Assembly: GCF_003586445.1 (NCBI RefSeq)
Contig: NZ_CP030028.1
Location: 3,238,501-3,302,500, forward strand
DNA length: 64,000 nucleotides
Direction of reading: 5' to 3'
DNA from: Bacillus sp. Y1
Lineage (GTDB): Bacteria > Bacillota > Bacilli > Bacillales > Cytobacillaceae
Shown: piece by piece, positions 28,247 through 39,481 of the stretch
Layout: each line of letters starts with the position of its first letter
Position numbering within the stretch: the stretch's first letter is position 1
Position numbers and translations under genes: made by a program
The notes under the pieces: model-generated
Told to the model about the DNA's origin: nothing
The model's input: only the letters and a program-made list of their open reading frames with translations
Database searches by the model: none

Positions 28247-29509
28247 TTACACGTCTTCAGAAAATCTTTGCACCAATTCTGCAAACTCTTCATTACTTGG
28301 ATCCATTTGAAGAAGTATACTAAAAATTTCTGCAGCGTCATGCGTTTTTCCTTCTTCAATTAAAAAATAACCGTAGTCTGTTAAAAATTCTTGTTGATTC
28401 TTAAAGAAATTATATGCAAGTTGATATTTGTTTAATGCCTCTGAATATCTTTCAACATTCGCCAAAGCATTCGCTTCATCCCACAATAACTGCGGTTCTT
28501 CTACTCCATGCTCATTCATAATATCAATAATTTCTAATACATCATCATATTTTTCTTGGTGAAAAAACAGCTTATTTAAGGTAAGTGCAGCTTCAACGAA
28601 CTCCGGATCAAGTGCTAACGCTTCCCTGATCAGCCTCTCTGCTTCATCCTCAAGATTTAATTTTAATGCAATTTTCCCACCGTAGAAGAAGAGGTCTTTA
28701 TTAAACTCGTCATATTGAATGCCTTCTTTAACAACCTCGAGACTTTTCGAGAGCTCTTCTTCATGCTCATACGCCTTAGCTAGATATAAGTAAAGAGAGT
28801 TGTACTCACAGTCAATATTCTTCAATTCTGTAAGTTTCTCGATCGCCGTTTGGTAGTATCCCGCATGAAGGGCTGTAAAACCATACCCAAACAATGTATT
28901 TACTTCAAATCTGTCCTCTAGTGCTTGTTCATAATGGGGTAATGCCTCTTCAAACGCACCACCTGCACTGTACGCCTCTGCTAAACGTTGATGAATACTT
29001 GTCCCAGCAAGTTCTTTTTCCTTTTTAAGCACACCCTCGTACAATTGAATCGCGTTTGTAAATCTTCCTTGTTCCATATAAAGCTCAGCCAAAGCAAAAT
29101 CTATCAATACTTCATCAGGGAGAACTTTTTTAGCTGTTAAAAGTTTCTGTTCACTTACTTCAAATAAGCCCTGCATTTGGTATAAATCAGCGGCAAGAAG
29201 CAAAGCCTGAGGATAGCTCTGGTCAGAAGAGTGAATTTTTTCTAGAGCTAGCATTGCTTCCTCCTCATTCCCAAGCTCGATACAAGCCTCTGCTAATAAC
29301 ACAAGCAATTCCCCTTCTTCCGGGTACGCAATTAATAGCGTTTCAAAAAGTTCTTTTGCTTCCTCAAGAAAACCTATCTGAAGAAGTTCCTCACCAAGAA
29401 CAAATCTTTCTTCATTTGATCCATTTAATAAAATATCTTTATAACTTTTTATTGCTTCCTCATGTTGACCACTTTCTAATAGAGAAAGGATCTTTTCTAC
29501 TTTATCCAT
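28247..29509 (-). CDS. ypiA: TPR-repeat protein YpiA
   Basis: 420 residues made almost wholly of about ten to eleven tetratricopeptide repeats (for example [20 protein letters not shown] and [24 protein letters not shown] helices). No signal peptide or membrane helix, so probably a cytoplasmic scaffold. The partner is unknown. Position near the aro genes and ypiB matches B. subtilis. Confidence 0.9.
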   Translation of the reverse strand: MDKVEKILSLLESGQHEEAIKSYKDILLNGSNEERFVLGEELLQIGFLEEAKELFETLLIAYPEEGELLVLLAEACIELGNEEEAMLALEKIHSSDQSYPQALLLAADLYQMQGLFEVSEQKLLTAKKVLPDEVLIDFALAELYMEQGRFTNAIQLYEGVLKKEKELAGTSIHQRLAEAYSAGGAFEEALPHYEQALEDRFEVNTLFGYGFTALHAGYYQTAIEKLTELKNIDCEYNSLYLYLAKAYEHEEELSKSLEVVKEGIQYDEFNKDLFFYGGKIALKLNLEDEAERLIREALALDPEFVEAALTLNKLFFHQEKYDDVLEIIDIMNEHGVEEPQLLWDEANALANVERYSEALNKYQLAYNFFKNQQEFLTDYGYFLIEEGKTHDAAEIFSILLQMDPSNEEFAELVQRFSEDV

Positions 29510-29532
29510 CTTGTATCCCTTCTTACTTTAAT

Positions 29533-30435
29533 CTATTCCCCTGCAAAAAAACTAGGAGTCTTTATTATGACATGTTCTCCATATCCGGACCGAAACCATA
29601 CCTTATCGCCTGCACGAATCACTCCGCCTTTATGAACGGTTACTAGTAGTCTATCACTATGATATAAAAATAGGCTCTTTTCATCAATATTTATGATTTC
29701 AGATGATTTCAAATAGAAATTATAACTCACTTCACTTCCTGGATGTAAATGAGATTTAACAGGTAAGATTCCCATCTTATGTAGGGCTTCCTGTGTAATA
29801 GGTTCCCCTTCCATCAGCTCTTCTCTTATACTAGGGATGTTATGTTTACCCATGATTTCATTCCATACTTGTCTGGCACGCTTCTTCTCGCGTTCTCCGT
29901 CCATAAGAAAGCATGGAATTAAAGGACTATTATATGGAAACATGGCTTCCCTAATCCATCCCCAAGGCTTCTCTTTCAATTCATCTACTGAAGAAAACTC
30001 AATAAAAACAGCAGGTACCTTTTCTCGTTTGGCCGTTCGTATAAAGGATGGAGTCAATGCAGATATAGGAATCTTTACTCCAATAACAAAGTCAATTGGA
30101 CTGCTTAATAACCCCATCTTCACCTGTTTCAAGCTTGTTTTTAAATTCTTTTCTTGAGATACCGACACATAAGTTAAAAATGTGGTACAGCCCTTTTTAA
30201 GAAATCTTTCCGTCATATATGTCTTCATTTCTGAAAAGGTTGTGAGGGCTGGTACTTTCGGATCAAAGATGATATGGGGATTTGTCGTAATATAGCCGCT
30301 GGCATTCATTTTTACATAAGAATAGTTTTTCATTTCACTAGTGATCGAGGAAATACGCTCATTTTTCACAAGAATAGAAATTTTCTCCAGCTTGTCCTTC
30401 TTTAAAAGGTTTATATTCTCTATAATATACGCCAT
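29533..30435 (-). CDS. Amidohydrolase-like protein lacking metal ligands
   Basis: 300 residues. N-terminal ISILVKNERISSI and the C-terminal strands ending VHKGGVIRAGDKVW recall the split beta-sandwich of amidohydrolases such as NagA/dihydroorotase, and FLKKGCTTFLTYVSV recalls their 'GvTTf' helix. The expected metal motif (PGxIDxHxH) is replaced by TTNPHIIFDPKV, so catalysis is doubtful. The ATG at 30435 follows AGAGGTGG; the frame to 30528 is an extension without signal. Placed between aroA and ypiA, where by memory B. subtilis has nothing. Function unknown. Confidence 0.65.
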   Translation of the reverse strand: MAYIIENINLLKKDKLEKISILVKNERISSITSEMKNYSYVKMNASGYITTNPHIIFDPKVPALTTFSEMKTYMTERFLKKGCTTFLTYVSVSQEKNLKTSLKQVKMGLLSSPIDFVIGVKIPISALTPSFIRTAKREKVPAVFIEFSSVDELKEKPWGWIREAMFPYNSPLIPCFLMDGEREKKRARQVWNEIMGKHNIPSIREELMEGEPITQEALHKMGILPVKSHLHPGSEVSYNFYLKSSEIINIDEKSLFLYHSDRLLVTVHKGGVIRAGDKVWFRSGYGEHVIIKTPSFFAGE

Positions 30436-30507
30436 AAAACCACCTCTTTTTAGGGTCTTATGACAAACTATGAGACAAAATGGACATTCATACATATTTA
30501 TAGAAAA

Positions 30508-30540
30508 TATAAAACTGACACGTATCAAATACGTGCCAGT
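30508..30540 (-). terminator. terminator of the aromatic operon after aroA
   Basis: A long stem (30514-30525 with 30529-30540; one mismatch) is followed on the minus strand by TTTTATATTTT. It lies 9 nt past the aroA stop. Confidence 0.8.
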
Positions 30541-30548
30541 GTCATTTA

Positions 30549-31835
30549 TTACTTAATTAATTTATTTAAGTGAGAGAAGAACATTGGATAAGAAACAGAA
30601 ATTGCTTCTTCATTTTCTAAGGTTACTTCCCCACTGCTGATTAAGCTTGCAATGGCAAGCATCATTCCGATTCGATGGTCTCCATGACTATTTACTTGAC
30701 CTCCATGAAGTTTGCTTCCACCGTGAATAATCATACCATCGTCCGTTGCTTCAATGGATGCTCCTAATTTCTTCAACTCATTTACAACTGTGTCAATTCG
30801 GTTTGTTTCTTTTACCTTTAATTCCTCAGCGTCCTTAATAACCGTTGTTCCGTTAGCCTGTGTAGCTAATAAGGCAATGATAGGAATTTCATCGATTAAG
30901 CGAGGAATCATATCCCCTTCAATCGTTATTCCCTTTAGACCTGAGGTTGTAATAGTTAAGTCTGCTACAGGCTCCGCCGCATCCTTACCTTCATCAGAAA
31001 CATGAAGAGAGGCCCCCATTTGAAGCATCACGTCAATAATCCCCGTCCGAGAAGGGTTAATACCAACATTGCGCAATGTCACTTCACTATTAGGTACAAT
31101 CGCACCTGCTACTAAAAAGAAGGCAGCAGAAGAGATATCACCAGGAACATGAACATGAGTTGCCTGGAGTGTTTGTCCACCAGTTACAGAGACCTTTAAA
31201 CCATCAACAGACACTTCCCCACCAAATTGGCGAATCATTCTTTCCGTGTGATCTCTTGTTTTCGATGGCTCTATGACCGTTGTCGTTCCATTTGCTTGTA
31301 AGCCTGCTAGTATAATTGCTGATTTTACTTGCGCACTTGCCATTGGAAGCTCGTACGTAAAACCTTCTAAGTTTCCACCTCTAATAGAAATAGGAGTGAA
31401 TTTCCCATTTTCTCTGCCGTCAATAACTGCCCCCATTTGACTCAGCGGATTGGTAACCCGTGTCATAGGACGTTTGGCGATTGAAGAATCACCTTCCAAT
31501 GCGGTATAAAAAGGTCTGCCTGATAAAATACCAAGCATCAATCGAATCGTTGTTCCCGAGTTTCCCACATCTAGTCGTTCATTAGGTTCTACTAGGCCTT
31601 CAAAGCCCTTCCCAACGATTTCAACCGTGTCTTCATGCTGGTGAATCGATACCCCTAATTTTCGGAAACAAGCAATCGTACTAAGACAGTCTTCACCTGT
31701 TAGAAAATTAGATACTGTTGTCGTACCATGAGCAATCGCTCCAAACATAACAGAACGATGAGAAATAGACTTATCTCCTGGGATAGAGAGTTCGCCTACC
31801 AGTCTCTTTACTTGTGACGTTAACACCGTTGTCAT
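30549..31835 (-). CDS. aroA: 5-enolpyruvylshikimate-3-phosphate synthase
   Basis: Sixth step of the shikimate pathway (named aroE in B. subtilis). Signatures: [34 protein letters not shown] and ETNRIDTVV. The start at 31835 follows AAAGGAAGG and gives 428 residues; the frame to 31892 runs into the repeat element. Last gene of the aromatic operon, separated from tyrA by that repeat. Confidence 0.97.
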   Translation of the reverse strand: MTTVLTSQVKRLVGELSIPGDKSISHRSVMFGAIAHGTTTVSNFLTGEDCLSTIACFRKLGVSIHQHEDTVEIVGKGFEGLVEPNERLDVGNSGTTIRLMLGILSGRPFYTALEGDSSIAKRPMTRVTNPLSQMGAVIDGRENGKFTPISIRGGNLEGFTYELPMASAQVKSAIILAGLQANGTTTVIEPSKTRDHTERMIRQFGGEVSVDGLKVSVTGGQTLQATHVHVPGDISSAAFFLVAGAIVPNSEVTLRNVGINPSRTGIIDVMLQMGASLHVSDEGKDAAEPVADLTITTSGLKGITIEGDMIPRLIDEIPIIALLATQANGTTVIKDAEELKVKETNRIDTVVNELKKLGASIEATDDGMIIHGGSKLHGGQVNSHGDHRIGMMLAIASLISSGEVTLENEEAISVSYPMFFSHLNKLIK

Positions 31836-31859
31836 TGTATCCTTCCTTTCGAATAGAAA

Positions 31860-31971
31860 AGCGGAAGCGCCTTGATAAGCTCCGACAGGCATAAGACGGA
31901 GACCGAAAGAAGTCCTGACCTCTGTAGGGCTTTGGCTTATGACCCGAGGAGCTAGGCGCTGCAGCTAGACA
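31860..31971. repeat. structured intergenic repeat between tyrA and aroA
   Basis: A 112-nt GC-richer block begins AGCGGAAGCGCCTTG and ends GCTAGGCGCTGCAGCTAGAC. It folds on itself through ordered arms: GCGCCT/AGGCGC (31867-31872 with 31954-31959), GCTCC/GGAGC (31879-31883 with 31948-31952) and CATAAG/CTTATG (31890-31895 with 31936-31941). From memory this looks like a very common Bacillaceae repeat. It lies inside an operon. Confidence 0.75.
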
Positions 31972-32017
31972 CTGTTCAAAGTTCATTTAAGTAATACTTC
32001 CTATCTTTTAACCAAAC

Positions 32018-33124
32018 CTATAGGCCGGTTGAGGTGCCATAATTGGTATAACGCTGTATGCATTCCTCGGCTTTCGCCATATCGGCCTCTGTTTGAAAAC
32101 TGATAACAAGTACTCCGTTTATATCTTCTCTAGTTTCTAAAATACGGATATTGGTAATAGAAATACGCTCTTTTGCTAAATAACCTGTAATTTCCGAGAT
32201 AACACCTGGGTAATCCGGAACATCAACAAATAGATCGTAAAATGCAGGAATAGCACCCTTTTCCTTACTAGGAAGATCATCCCGAAAATTTTTGGCTTCG
32301 GCAAAATAATCAAACAGCTGTTCCTCATTATTATCCGATAATATTTTTGAGAATTTATCCATTTCATCTTTCCAACGATCTAACAAAGATAGAAGTACCT
32401 TCTTGTTATGAAGGGAAATATCCTTCCACATCGCTGGGCTGCTTGAGGCAATTCTAGTAATATCTCTAAAACCACCCGCAGCCAACCTTGTAATAAGCTG
32501 ATGGTCTCTACTTGTTTGCTCAGCTTGGTGTACGAGAGAAGCCGCAATAACATGTGGAAAATGACTAATAACACCCGTTAAGTAATCATGTTCTTCAGGT
32601 GATATAGTAATAAATTTCGCTCTAGTTCCTTCAAGCCAACTCTTTAATAAATCCACCATATCATGTGAGATATGTGGCTCCGGTGTAAATAAGTAAAAAG
32701 CATTTTCAAATAGGATTTCCTTGGCTGCAGCAACCCCACTTTTGTGTGAGCCGGCCATCGGGTGCCCACCAATAAACGTAATGTTTTTCTCCTTTAAACA
32801 CCGAGCTTTTAAAACAATTGCTTCTTTTGTACTTCCAGCATCACTAATGATGACATCTTGTTTTAGCGGAAGTTCACAAAGCTTCTCGATCATTTTTTCT
32901 GTTTCTATAACAGGTGTTGAAATAAGAATTAGATCTGCGTTCACTGCTTCTTCTTCTAGATTGACACAAATCTCATCTATTACGCCAAGCATCTTACCAA
33001 GACGGCATTGTTCTAAATTTATATCGAAACCTATTAGTGTAGCCTCTGGGTGTCTTTTCTTTATGCAAAGAGCTAATGACCCCCCAATTAGCCCTAGTCC
33101 AATGACTAGCACACGCCCTTTCAA
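32018..33124 (-). CDS. tyrA: Prephenate dehydrogenase with ACT domain
   Basis: Oxidatively decarboxylates prephenate to 4-hydroxyphenylpyruvate for tyrosine. The Rossmann VIGLGLIGGSLALCIK is at the N-terminus. GGHPMAGSHKSGV and the helical ISPEEHDYLTGVISHFPH (catalytic His) follow. A C-terminal ACT domain (about 295-368, VDVPDYPGVISEITGYL) suggests tyrosine feedback. The start is TTG with AGGCGGTG 5 nt upstream. 368 residues. Confidence 0.96.
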   Translation of the reverse strand: MKGRVLVIGLGLIGGSLALCIKKRHPEATLIGFDINLEQCRLGKMLGVIDEICVNLEEEAVNADLILISTPVIETEKMIEKLCELPLKQDVIISDAGSTKEAIVLKARCLKEKNITFIGGHPMAGSHKSGVAAAKEILFENAFYLFTPEPHISHDMVDLLKSWLEGTRAKFITISPEEHDYLTGVISHFPHVIAASLVHQAEQTSRDHQLITRLAAGGFRDITRIASSSPAMWKDISLHNKKVLLSLLDRWKDEMDKFSKILSDNNEEQLFDYFAEAKNFRDDLPSKEKGAIPAFYDLFVDVPDYPGVISEITGYLAKERISITNIRILETREDINGVLVISFQTEADMAKAEECIQRYTNYGTSTGL

Positions 33125-33145
33125 GAAATCACCGCCTAAAGTTAC

Positions 33146-34240
33146 TTAATGTGCTTTTACTTTCACGTATTGTGACATTTTTTCAATAATGCCAGCATTT
33201 TGTTCCTTCGAGCCAACCGTAACTCGGACCGATGTCGGAAAACCAAGCGCATTTCCTGACCGAACGATATACCCTCTCTCTAATAAGAACTGGAACACTT
33301 CATTGCCATCAGTCTTAAAATCTATTAAGATAAAATTCCCTTGGGAAGGCATATAAGAAAGATTATGCTGCTCACAGAACTTGTAAAACTGTTCTAATCC
33401 TTGATGGTTTAAGGTACGACAGTTTTCCACATACTCTTGATCACCTAAAGCTTCAATAGCCGCTAATTGTGCGAAGCTATTCACATTAAATGGCTCTCTC
33501 ACCGGCTCCAGCGCACGAATTATTTCTTTGGAGGCAAATCCATATCCCACGCGCAAGCTGGCTAACCCATATATTTTTGAGAAGGTTCTAAGAACAATCA
33601 AGTTTGAATACTGCTCTACCAGTTCCACAGAATTATAGTAATCATCCGCTACCACATACTCGTAGTAGGCTTCGTCTAATACAACAAGTGTTTCTTTTGG
33701 AACTCTAGCAAGAAAACTTTCCAACTTTTCTTTTGGAATATATGTACCTGTTGGATTATTCGGACTACACACCCAAACAACATTTGTTTTCTCATCAATC
33801 GCTGCAAGCATTTGATCTAAATCATGGTGACCATCTACCAAAGGAATCTCGCGAGTTTCTGCACCTTCAATAATGGCATTGTGCTTATACTGCGGGAAGG
33901 TTGGCGTAGCCATTACAGTATTATAGCCTGGTCGTAGAAGGGCACGGGCAATAATTAGAATCAATTCATCTGAACCGTTTCCAAAGATTAATTGATCTTT
34001 TGTCACTCCCACATGCTCTGCTACACACTCGCGTAAGTTAGTGGCATAGCCATCCGGATAAAGAGCGAAATAGCCTGTCTCTTTAGACATTACTTCACTC
34101 ACTTTTTTTGAACAGCCAAAAGGGTTTTCATTGGATGCTAATTTAATGATTTCTTCCAACCCATACTGCCTTTTTACTTCATCCTTTGATTTCCCCGGTT
34201 GATAAGGGGCTAACGACTTTATTTGATCCTTCCATCTCAT
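33146..34240 (-). CDS. hisC: Histidinol-phosphate/aromatic aminotransferase HisC
   Basis: A PLP fold-type I enzyme. In B. subtilis the HisC of this locus serves both histidine and aromatic amino-acid synthesis. [24 protein letters not shown] and the PLP-Lys motif [17 protein letters not shown] are visible. The second ATG (34240) has the better distance from AGGTG and matches the homologue; the first is at 34243. Here it follows aroH directly, with no trp genes between. Confidence 0.95.
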   Translation of the reverse strand: MRWKDQIKSLAPYQPGKSKDEVKRQYGLEEIIKLASNENPFGCSKKVSEVMSKETGYFALYPDGYATNLRECVAEHVGVTKDQLIFGNGSDELILIIARALLRPGYNTVMATPTFPQYKHNAIIEGAETREIPLVDGHHDLDQMLAAIDEKTNVVWVCSPNNPTGTYIPKEKLESFLARVPKETLVVLDEAYYEYVVADDYYNSVELVEQYSNLIVLRTFSKIYGLASLRVGYGFASKEIIRALEPVREPFNVNSFAQLAAIEALGDQEYVENCRTLNHQGLEQFYKFCEQHNLSYMPSQGNFILIDFKTDGNEVFQFLLERGYIVRSGNALGFPTSVRVTVGSKEQNAGIIEKMSQYVKVKAH

Positions 34241-34269
34241 CATCCATCACCTCTTACGTATAAATATTC

Positions 34270-34632
34270 CTATTTCTTTAAATCCGGTCGTAAAAGAACT
34301 GCTTCCTCCAAATAAACATGTTCAATATCCGTTTGTGCTACTTCAGTATTTACGTGCATCATGACCCTAATACATAATTTAATTCCAGTCGGAACAGAGA
34401 TTTCCTTCATACACATAACAGGAACATATGTCCAACCCTCTAATTGACGCATAGCTTTAGCTGGAAATGTAGCAGTAACATCATCAGTTACAGAAATAAA
34501 TACGGATGCGACTGAATCTGGAGAGATTCGATTAGCTTGAATCATTTCTTCGAGCAGTCTTTTGGTGGATGCTATAATTTCTTCTTCTTTATTTTCTTGT
34601 ACCGTAATAGCACCTCTAACTCCTCTAATCAT
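34270..34632 (-). CDS. aroH: Chorismate mutase AroH
   Basis: Monofunctional AroH-type chorismate mutase (trimeric, not the AroQ helical type), converting chorismate to prephenate. 120 residues; the N-terminal MIRGVRGAITVQENKEEEI, the internal FISVTDDVTATFPAKAMR with active-site Arg/Asp, and ICIRVMMHVNT-like LCIRVMMHVN are typical. Its ATG overlaps the aroB stop by 4 nt. Confidence 0.96.
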   Translation of the reverse strand: MIRGVRGAITVQENKEEEIIASTKRLLEEMIQANRISPDSVASVFISVTDDVTATFPAKAMRQLEGWTYVPVMCMKEISVPTGIKLCIRVMMHVNTEVAQTDIEHVYLEEAVLLRPDLKK

Positions 34633-35717
34633 CGGCTCTCCTCCTTCATAAATTGTTTTAGTTCTTCAAAAAGGACAATTTCGTCGATTTTATAAAGGGC
34701 TGGTTTCCCAACTTCCTCTAATAATACAAATTGTATCACTTGTCCAATGGTCTTCTTATCCTGCTTCATTCGATCGATTAACTTTTCTTCATATAGACCA
34801 GAGGGAACTTTTGTTGAATAACCAAGTTTATGTAGCCAATTGAGAAACTCTTGGAGATCAAACTGTAAATGTAAAAGTTTTTTACTTAACCGTAATGCGA
34901 ATACCATCCCGATTACAACTGCTTCTCCATGTGATATGGAGCCGTACCCTGCTTCCGCTTCAATAGCATGACCAAGTGTATGCCCAAAATTCAGAAATGC
35001 TCGTATACCAAGCTCTTTTTCATCTTTTGAAACAACAGATTCTTTTACCTTTATTCCCTTTGATAAACACTCTTGTAATTGCTCGGTAGTTATCGTTTGA
35101 AGATTTTCTACATCTGTTAACAGCCATTGATAAAAATGAAGATCATCAATTAGAGCATGCTTCATTACTTCTGCAAAGCCTGAACGACGTTCCATCGCTG
35201 GAAGACTTTGTAGAAAATCAATATCGTATATAACAGCTTCAGGTTGATAGAATGCACCTATCATGTTTTTACCGAGGGGATGATTGATTGCAACCTTTCC
35301 GCCAACTGCACTATCGTGTGCCAGAATGGTAGTAGGTAGCTGAATAAAAGGGACACCTCTCATAAAAGAAGCAGCAACAAACCCACATAAATCACCAATC
35401 GCCCCTCCACCAAGCGCGATAAACAATGATTTACGGTCGAGTTTCTCCTGTAATGCAGCCGTTAAACAATCATAAAAAACGTCAAAAGTCTTTGCTTTTT
35501 CTCCATTAGGAACAAGATGCGTGACCACCTCGTATTCACCTAATTGCTGTTTTACTTGATTTAAATACCGATCACCAACATTACTGTCCGTTATAATCAT
35601 GATTTTGGTAACATTTGATAGATGTTCCTTTAAAAAAGGGGCTATGGCTGTTACTGCCTCAGCCCCTAAAATTACAGGATACTCCTTAGAAGTGGTATGG
35701 ATTTGAATCGTCTCCAT
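34629..35717 (-). CDS. aroB: 3-dehydroquinate synthase
   Basis: Second step of the shikimate pathway, NAD- and metal-dependent. FIALGGGAIGDLCGFVAASF and PTTILAHDSAVGGK bind NAD and substrate; the metal ligands include the His in LNFGHTLGHAIE and in SHGEAVVIGM. 362 residues. Its ATG shares bases with the aroC stop (TAATG), indicating coupling. Confidence 0.97.
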   Translation of the reverse strand: METIQIHTTSKEYPVILGAEAVTAIAPFLKEHLSNVTKIMIITDSNVGDRYLNQVKQQLGEYEVVTHLVPNGEKAKTFDVFYDCLTAALQEKLDRKSLFIALGGGAIGDLCGFVAASFMRGVPFIQLPTTILAHDSAVGGKVAINHPLGKNMIGAFYQPEAVIYDIDFLQSLPAMERRSGFAEVMKHALIDDLHFYQWLLTDVENLQTITTEQLQECLSKGIKVKESVVSKDEKELGIRAFLNFGHTLGHAIEAEAGYGSISHGEAVVIGMVFALRLSKKLLHLQFDLQEFLNWLHKLGYSTKVPSGLYEEKLIDRMKQDKKTIGQVIQFVLLEEVGKPALYKIDEIVLFEELKQFMKEESR

Positions 35718-36880
35718 TAAAACTCCCTCGCATATGCTCTTTGATCTTCAATAGATTTAATTAATGTATCTAGACGATCGGCGTAGAATTGATTAGTTAT
35801 TGCTGTAGCAAGCTCCCAAGCAATTACATTTTCAGCAACGACTGCGGCAGCAGGTACTGCACAGCTATCTGATCTCTCAATACTTGCAGTAAAAGATTCT
35901 TTAGAATCAATATCAACACTTTGTAATGGCTTGTAAAGTGTTGGAATAGGCTTCATTACTCCACGAATAACGATTGGCATTCCCGTCGACATTCCACCTT
36001 CAAGGCCACCAAGACGATTTGTGCTGCGATGGAAACCTTCTCCTTCACTCCACTCAATCTCATCATGAACTTCGCTACCAGGCTTCCTAGCTGCTTCAAA
36101 TCCAATCCCGAACTCAACACCCTTAAAGGCGTTAATACTCACGATAGCAGCGGCTAGCTTAGAATCGAGCTTTCTGTCATAGTGAACATAGCTCCCTACA
36201 CCAGGAGGCATTCCCTCAACAACAACTTCGACGATTCCTCCAATAGAATCACCGTTCGCTTTTGCATCATCGATTGCCTGCATCATTTGCTTTTCAGCCA
36301 CAGGATCTAGACATCTTACTGGGGAATTCTCGGTAATCTCCGCCAAACTCTCAATGGAGTCATATACATTTACCTCTGATTTGATCCCACCAATCTCAAC
36401 CACATGAGAAGCAACCTTAATTCCTAGTAAAGATAAAAGTTTTTTTGCAACTGCTCCAGCTGCCACTCTTACCGTTGTTTCTCGAGCAGAGGATCTTTCA
36501 AGAACGTTACGCATATCTCTATGTCCATATTTAAGTGCGCCGTTTAAATCGGCATGTCCTGGACGTGGACGAGTTATAACACGCTTAACTTCTTCATCAT
36601 CTGTAGGTTCTGCACCCATAATCTTTGTCCAATGCTTCCAGTCGTCGTTTTGTACAACGAGTGCTACAGGTGATGCAAGTGTTAACCCATGTCTGACACC
36701 GCTTGTAATATGTACAGTATCCTTTTCAATTTGCATTCTTCTACCGCGGCCATGCCCTTTTTGTCTTCTTGCTAATTCTTTGTCAATGTCCTCTGCAAGA
36801 AGCGGCATCCCTGCTGGTAAACCTTCAATAATTGTTGTTAATTGTGGACCGTGTGACTCTCCTGCTGTTAAATATCTCAT
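35717..36880 (-). CDS. aroC: Chorismate synthase
   Basis: Last common step to chorismate, using reduced FMN (named aroF in B. subtilis). [27 protein letters not shown], and [19 protein letters not shown] are signatures. The ATG at 36880 lies 8 nt after AAGGGGG; the TTG at 36898 is inside the upstream region. 387 residues. First gene of the aroC-aroB-aroH-hisC-tyrA-aroA operon. Confidence 0.97.
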   Translation of the reverse strand: MRYLTAGESHGPQLTTIIEGLPAGMPLLAEDIDKELARRQKGHGRGRRMQIEKDTVHITSGVRHGLTLASPVALVVQNDDWKHWTKIMGAEPTDDEEVKRVITRPRPGHADLNGALKYGHRDMRNVLERSSARETTVRVAAGAVAKKLLSLLGIKVASHVVEIGGIKSEVNVYDSIESLAEITENSPVRCLDPVAEKQMMQAIDDAKANGDSIGGIVEVVVEGMPPGVGSYVHYDRKLDSKLAAAIVSINAFKGVEFGIGFEAARKPGSEVHDEIEWSEGEGFHRSTNRLGGLEGGMSTGMPIVIRGVMKPIPTLYKPLQSVDIDSKESFTASIERSDSCAVPAAAVVAENVIAWELATAITNQFYADRLDTLIKSIEDQRAYAREF

Positions 36881-36968
36881 TTCTCTTTCCCCCTTCAACT
36901 CATTAAAGGATTATTTCTCAATATAACATATGTCCTTCAATAAACATAGCAGAAATTTGTGAATTTAC

Positions 36969-36993
36969 AAAAAAAGAAGCCAAATTCATGGCT
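36969..36993 (-). terminator. cheR terminator
   Basis: The stem AGCCA/TGGCT with flanking pairs (36978-36982 with 36989-36993) is followed on the minus strand by TTTTTTT. It ends cheR before the aro operon. Confidence 0.8.
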
Positions 36994-36994
36994 C

Positions 36995-37789
<795 letters not shown>

Positions 37790-37902
37790 TTAAACTTTTC
37801 TATCTGTATGTTTTTATTATAGCGAAATTCAATAAAAAAGGAGAAGATTTATACGAAAAAAGACTTGGGTATTTTTTACTCCTATCATTTGAATACGGTT
37901 AC

Positions 37903-37935
37903 AAAAAAGAGACTTGTAAAAAACAAGTCTCTTTT
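37903..37935 (-). terminator. ndk terminator
   Basis: A 13-bp perfect stem (37905-37917 with 37923-37935) has a T-run on the minus strand, just after the ndk stop. Confidence 0.93.
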
Positions 37936-37939
37936 GGTA

Positions 37940-38386
37940 TTAATAAGCCCAATTGTTTAAAAGCTTGCTATATGAAAGAAGTTCCTCTTCTTTAAAGAAT
38001 AAAGCGATTTCTCTTTCAGCGCTTGCAGCAGAATCTGATCCATGTATAATATTTTTCCCAACAATCACGGCAAAGTCCCCACGGATCGTTCCTGGTTGAG
38101 AATCCTTTGGATTTGTTGCTCCCATCATTTGGCGTGCGGTAGCAATTACATTTTCCCCTTCCCAAACCATTGCGAAAACAGGACCTGAAGTGATAAAATC
38201 TACCAACTCACCGAAGAAAGGGCGTTCCTTATGTTCACCGTAATGCTGTTCAGCCAACTCATTAGAAATAAGCATTAACTTTGCACCAACTAATTGAAAG
38301 CCCTTCCTCTCAAAACGTCCAACTATTTCACCAATCAAATTACGTTGGACCCCATCTGGTTTAACCATTAAAAATGTTTTCTCCAT
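37940..38386 (-). CDS. ndk: Nucleoside diphosphate kinase
   Basis: Transfers gamma-phosphate between nucleotides through a phospho-His. The catalytic His is in [34 protein letters not shown] is the conserved N-terminus. 148 residues, family length. Placed between hepT and cheR as in B. subtilis. Confidence 0.97.
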   Translation of the reverse strand: MEKTFLMVKPDGVQRNLIGEIVGRFERKGFQLVGAKLMLISNELAEQHYGEHKERPFFGELVDFITSGPVFAMVWEGENVIATARQMMGATNPKDSQPGTIRGDFAVIVGKNIIHGSDSAASAEREIALFFKEEELLSYSKLLNNWAY

Positions 38387-38479
38387 CAGTTACACTCCTC
38401 TTTGATTCGTATATGTAATGAATAGCCCAATAGACAATTCACGAAAATCGTAACATAGTTATAACTGATTTCGCAACAT

Positions 38480-39442
38480 TTAAAATTTTCGTTTTCCTAT
38501 GTACACTGCTATATCTCTAAGCGTCTTTTTAGCGCGGTTATTCGGTAATTGATTTAATACATCAATTGCCTTGTGTAGGTACCGATCACTAATAGAAAGC
38601 GAACGCTCAATGGCACCAGAATTCTTTATTGCAGTGATAATCTCATCAATTTCCGCTAATGAAGTATGTTCATGAACAGCGGTAATTTTTTTACGTAAAG
38701 ATTCATCCTCCATCGCAAACAATACAGGTAGTGTGATATTTCCTTGCAATAAGTCACCACCAGCTGGTTTACCTAATTGGTCTTCCGTACCCGTAAAATC
38801 TAGCACGTCATCTGTGATTTGAAAGGACATACCTACATAATATCCAAACTGATATAGCTTCTTGTGAATCTCCTGATCCACGTTTGCTGCCACCGCCCCT
38901 AATTGGCAGCTGGCTGCAATCAATAAAGCTGTTTTCCGCTTAATTCGAAGCAGATAGTCACGAAGCGATTGATTATAGTCATATTTAAATTTAATTTGCT
39001 CAATTTCCCCAACACATAGCTCAACAATTGTTTCAGAGAGAATTTGATGTGCTATTGGGTTTTTAATATTTGTCATTAATTCTAGCGATCTGGCAAAAAT
39101 ATAGTCGCCTGTATACATCGCAATCCGGTTATCCCATTTCGCTTTAATTGTTGGCTGGCCACGTCTAAGTTCTGCATCGTCAATGACATCATCATGAACA
39201 AGTGAAGCCATATGGATAAGTTCAAGCGCTACTGCCACGTTCTTCATCTCATGTATATCATAGTCGCCAAACTTTCCTGAAAGCAAAACAAAAACAGGGC
39301 GAATTCTCTTCCCCCCTGCCTGCAACAAGTGTAGAGATGCTTGACGAAGAAGAGGTGACTCAGCCTCCACCGTATCCTCTAGTGTTTTCTCAATTATATT
39401 AATATCTGAGTTTAAAAATGAATACATCATTTTCAGCTTCAT
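38480..39442 (-). CDS. hepT: Heptaprenyl diphosphate synthase component II
   Basis: Catalytic subunit that builds the C35 side chain of menaquinone-7 with HepS. Trans-prenyltransferase fold with the two Asp-rich motifs LVHDDVIDD and QITDDVLDF and GGKRIRPVFVLL. 320 residues. AGGTG lies 8 nt before the ATG. It follows menG. Confidence 0.96.
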   Translation of the reverse strand: MKLKMMYSFLNSDINIIEKTLEDTVEAESPLLRQASLHLLQAGGKRIRPVFVLLSGKFGDYDIHEMKNVAVALELIHMASLVHDDVIDDAELRRGQPTIKAKWDNRIAMYTGDYIFARSLELMTNIKNPIAHQILSETIVELCVGEIEQIKFKYDYNQSLRDYLLRIKRKTALLIAASCQLGAVAANVDQEIHKKLYQFGYYVGMSFQITDDVLDFTGTEDQLGKPAGGDLLQGNITLPVLFAMEDESLRKKITAVHEHTSLAEIDEIITAIKNSGAIERSLSISDRYLHKAIDVLNQLPNNRAKKTLRDIAVYIGKRKF

Positions 39443-39481
39443 TCGTGAATCACCTAGCCTAACCTGTACATGAAGATTATT

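Noticed and set aside
31771..31986. 71-residue minus-strand ORF across the tyrA-aroA repeat
   Set aside because: It overlaps the aroA start and the repeat, has no own Shine-Dalgarno and no family-like sequence.
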